Below are positions 5,392-6,278 of a DNA stretch of 6,278 nucleotides, piece by piece. The notes beneath the pieces were generated by a model. The model saw only the letters and a list, made by a program, of their open reading frames with translations. It was not told the origin of the DNA and did no database searches. This DNA is from JBMNUL01 sp050946255 (GTDB lineage: Bacteria; Actinomycetota; Coriobacteriia; Coriobacteriales; CADBOM01), in contig JBMNUL010000153.1 of the NCBI GenBank assembly GCA_050946255.1, forward strand, positions 1-6,278. Direction: 5' to 3'. Both the position numbers and the translations under genes were made by a program. Each line of letters opens with the position of its first letter. Within the stretch, counting starts at the first letter, position 1.

Positions 5392-6174
5392 ATGGCTCAA
5401 AGGGTTGGAAAACTCGATTTCATCCCACCTTCGTTAACCGTGCAGGCGCTCGAAGGGTGCAACATTTATGCTGCTTGCGCCTTGGCTGAGAAAGTCGGCG
5501 CAAGGCTTATCGAGGGCGAGCTTATTGGCGACGATTCCAGCCTGATTGTCAGATACAGTCCAAGTGGAGTCTCACTGGCCCATGGGAACATGGAGCTTAC
5601 CGGGGACTTCTCAAGGTTGGCCCCGAGAATCTCTCCTAACAGGTTGGGATCTGAACTGGTGGTCAAGGCGGCTGGCTCCATTTCAAGATACGGGGAAGCT
5701 GCTCATGTCGTGGACGCAACAGCAGGACTTGGCGAAGACTCTTTTCTCTTGGCTGCCAGGGGCTTCGAGGTCGACCTGTACGAGCGCAACCCTGTGGTAG
5801 CGGAATTGCTGAGAGACGCCATCCTCAGGGCATCATCAGATCCGAGGCTATCCAATGTGGTTTCGAGGATGCATTTTCACGAGGAAGATAGCATCTTGGC
5901 GCTGCCCAACTTGTCTGAAAATCCCAACGTGGTTCTGCTAGATCCAATGTTTCCGGCGAAGGGGAAATCCTCGCTTGCCAAAAAGAAACTTCAACTACTT
6001 CAGATGCTCGAACGTCCTTGCGAAGACGAAGCCGAATTGTTCCAAGCGGCAATGGCTGTCAAGCCAGACAGGGTGGTGGTAAAGAGGCCGGACAAGGGAC
6101 CCTGGCTGGCAGGGGAGAAGCCGAGCTTCTCCATCCAAGGCAAGACTGTCAGATTCGACTGCTACGTGAGGTAG
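5392..6174 (+). CDS. rsmJ: RsmJ-type 16S rRNA (guanine-N2) methyltransferase
   Basis: E. coli RsmJ uses S-adenosylmethionine to methylate N2 of G1516 in 16S rRNA of the small subunit. The 260-residue product (250 in E. coli) is a class I Rossmann methyltransferase with the RsmJ-specific motifs: V-V-D-A-T-A-G-L-G-E-D-S-F (106-118, cofactor loop), Y-E-R-N-P-V-V-A-E-L-L (130-140), L-L-D-P-M-F-P (182-188, catalytic motif IV region), K-S-S-L-A-K-K-K (192-199) and R-V-V-V-K-R-P-D (227-234). The N-terminal 90 residues resemble the family's small cap domain only weakly. The frame stays open upstream to a TTG at 5308, but that A+T-rich extension has no family similarity. ATG 5392 lacks a Shine-Dalgarno site and sits six bases after a -10 box, so leaderless translation is inferred. 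RsmJ is best known from Gammaproteobacteria, so its presence here is notable. The target base is inferred from the family. Confidence 0.88.
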   Translation: MAQRVGKLDFIPPSLTVQALEGCNIYAACALAEKVGARLIEGELIGDDSSLIVRYSPSGVSLAHGNMELTGDFSRLAPRISPNRLGSELVVKAAGSISRYGEAAHVVDATAGLGEDSFLLAARGFEVDLYERNPVVAELLRDAILRASSDPRLSNVVSRMHFHEEDSILALPNLSENPNVVLLDPMFPAKGKSSLAKKKLQLLQMLERPCEDEAELFQAAMAVKPDRVVVKRPDKGPWLAGEKPSFSIQGKTVRFDCYVR

Positions 6175-6202
6175 AGACGGCTTTCAAATGCTCCCCAATA
6201 GA

Positions 6203-6242
6203 AAGGACCGAGTCCCGGAAACTAATCCGGAGCCCGGTCCTT
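6203..6242 (+). terminator. Hairpin terminator after the rsmJ-like gene
   Basis: AAGGACCG (6203-6210) pairs with CGGTCCTT (6235-6242); after a small internal loop, CCGGA (6215-6219) pairs with TCCGG (6226-6230) around AACTAA. It starts 28 bases after the stop. The plus side continues TTGTTG; the minus side continues with a slightly better TTTCTATT, so it may work in both directions. The remaining bases to the window end (6243-6278) hold no supported feature. Confidence 0.75.
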
Positions 6243-6278
6243 GTTGCTAGGCTGTCTTGCAGCTGTGTACGACTATAT

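Noticed and set aside
1..6278. CRISPR array, insertion sequence, tRNA or rRNA
   Set aside because: No regularly spaced repeats, transposase motifs, terminal inverted repeats or cloverleaf-like sequence was seen on either strand.

Overview
The window holds five genes: four complete and one cut by the left edge. Mid-range G+C, purine-rich Shine-Dalgarno sites six to seven bases from most starts, a class III fructose-bisphosphatase, a glycyl radical enzyme and a secreted serine-rich cell-wall hydrolase suggest an anaerobic Gram-positive bacterium. A gut or oral Coriobacteriia (Olsenella/Atopobiaceae-like) or a related low-to-mid G+C lineage is my best guess. This is an inference from gene content; no marker gene fixes the taxonomy.

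Layout: (1) 1-361, minus: N-terminal 120 codons of a glycyl radical enzyme of the pyruvate formate-lyase/dehydratase superfamily. (2) 362-537: divergent promoter region. (3) 538-2505, plus: fbp, class III fructose-1,6-bisphosphatase. (4) 2519-4219, minus: exported, serine-rich, GH73 glucosaminidase-type hydrolase with a C-terminal transmembrane helix and a cytoplasmic tail. It converges on fbp with only 13 bases between the stop codons, and an imperfect hairpin spans both stops. (5) 4220-4512: promoter with 10-bp-phased direct repeats, then a hairpin after the next gene. (6) 4513-5271, minus: carboxymuconolactone decarboxylase-like domain fused to a cupin. (7) 5272-5391: divergent promoter region. 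(8) 5392-6174, plus: RsmJ-type 16S rRNA guanine-N2 methyltransferase, apparently translated from a leaderless transcript. (9) 6175-6278: a strong hairpin terminator and no recognisable gene.

The genes do not form one pathway. The glycyl radical enzyme (anaerobic fermentation) and Fbp (gluconeogenesis) share a divergent regulatory region and could be linked through central carbon metabolism. The wall hydrolase, CMD-cupin protein and methyltransferase look like independent units, each with its own promoter region. I do not see a clear new multi-gene system. The most unusual items are the membrane-anchored GH73 protein with an uncharacterised cytoplasmic tail, and the leaderless RsmJ-like gene in what looks like a Gram-positive genome.
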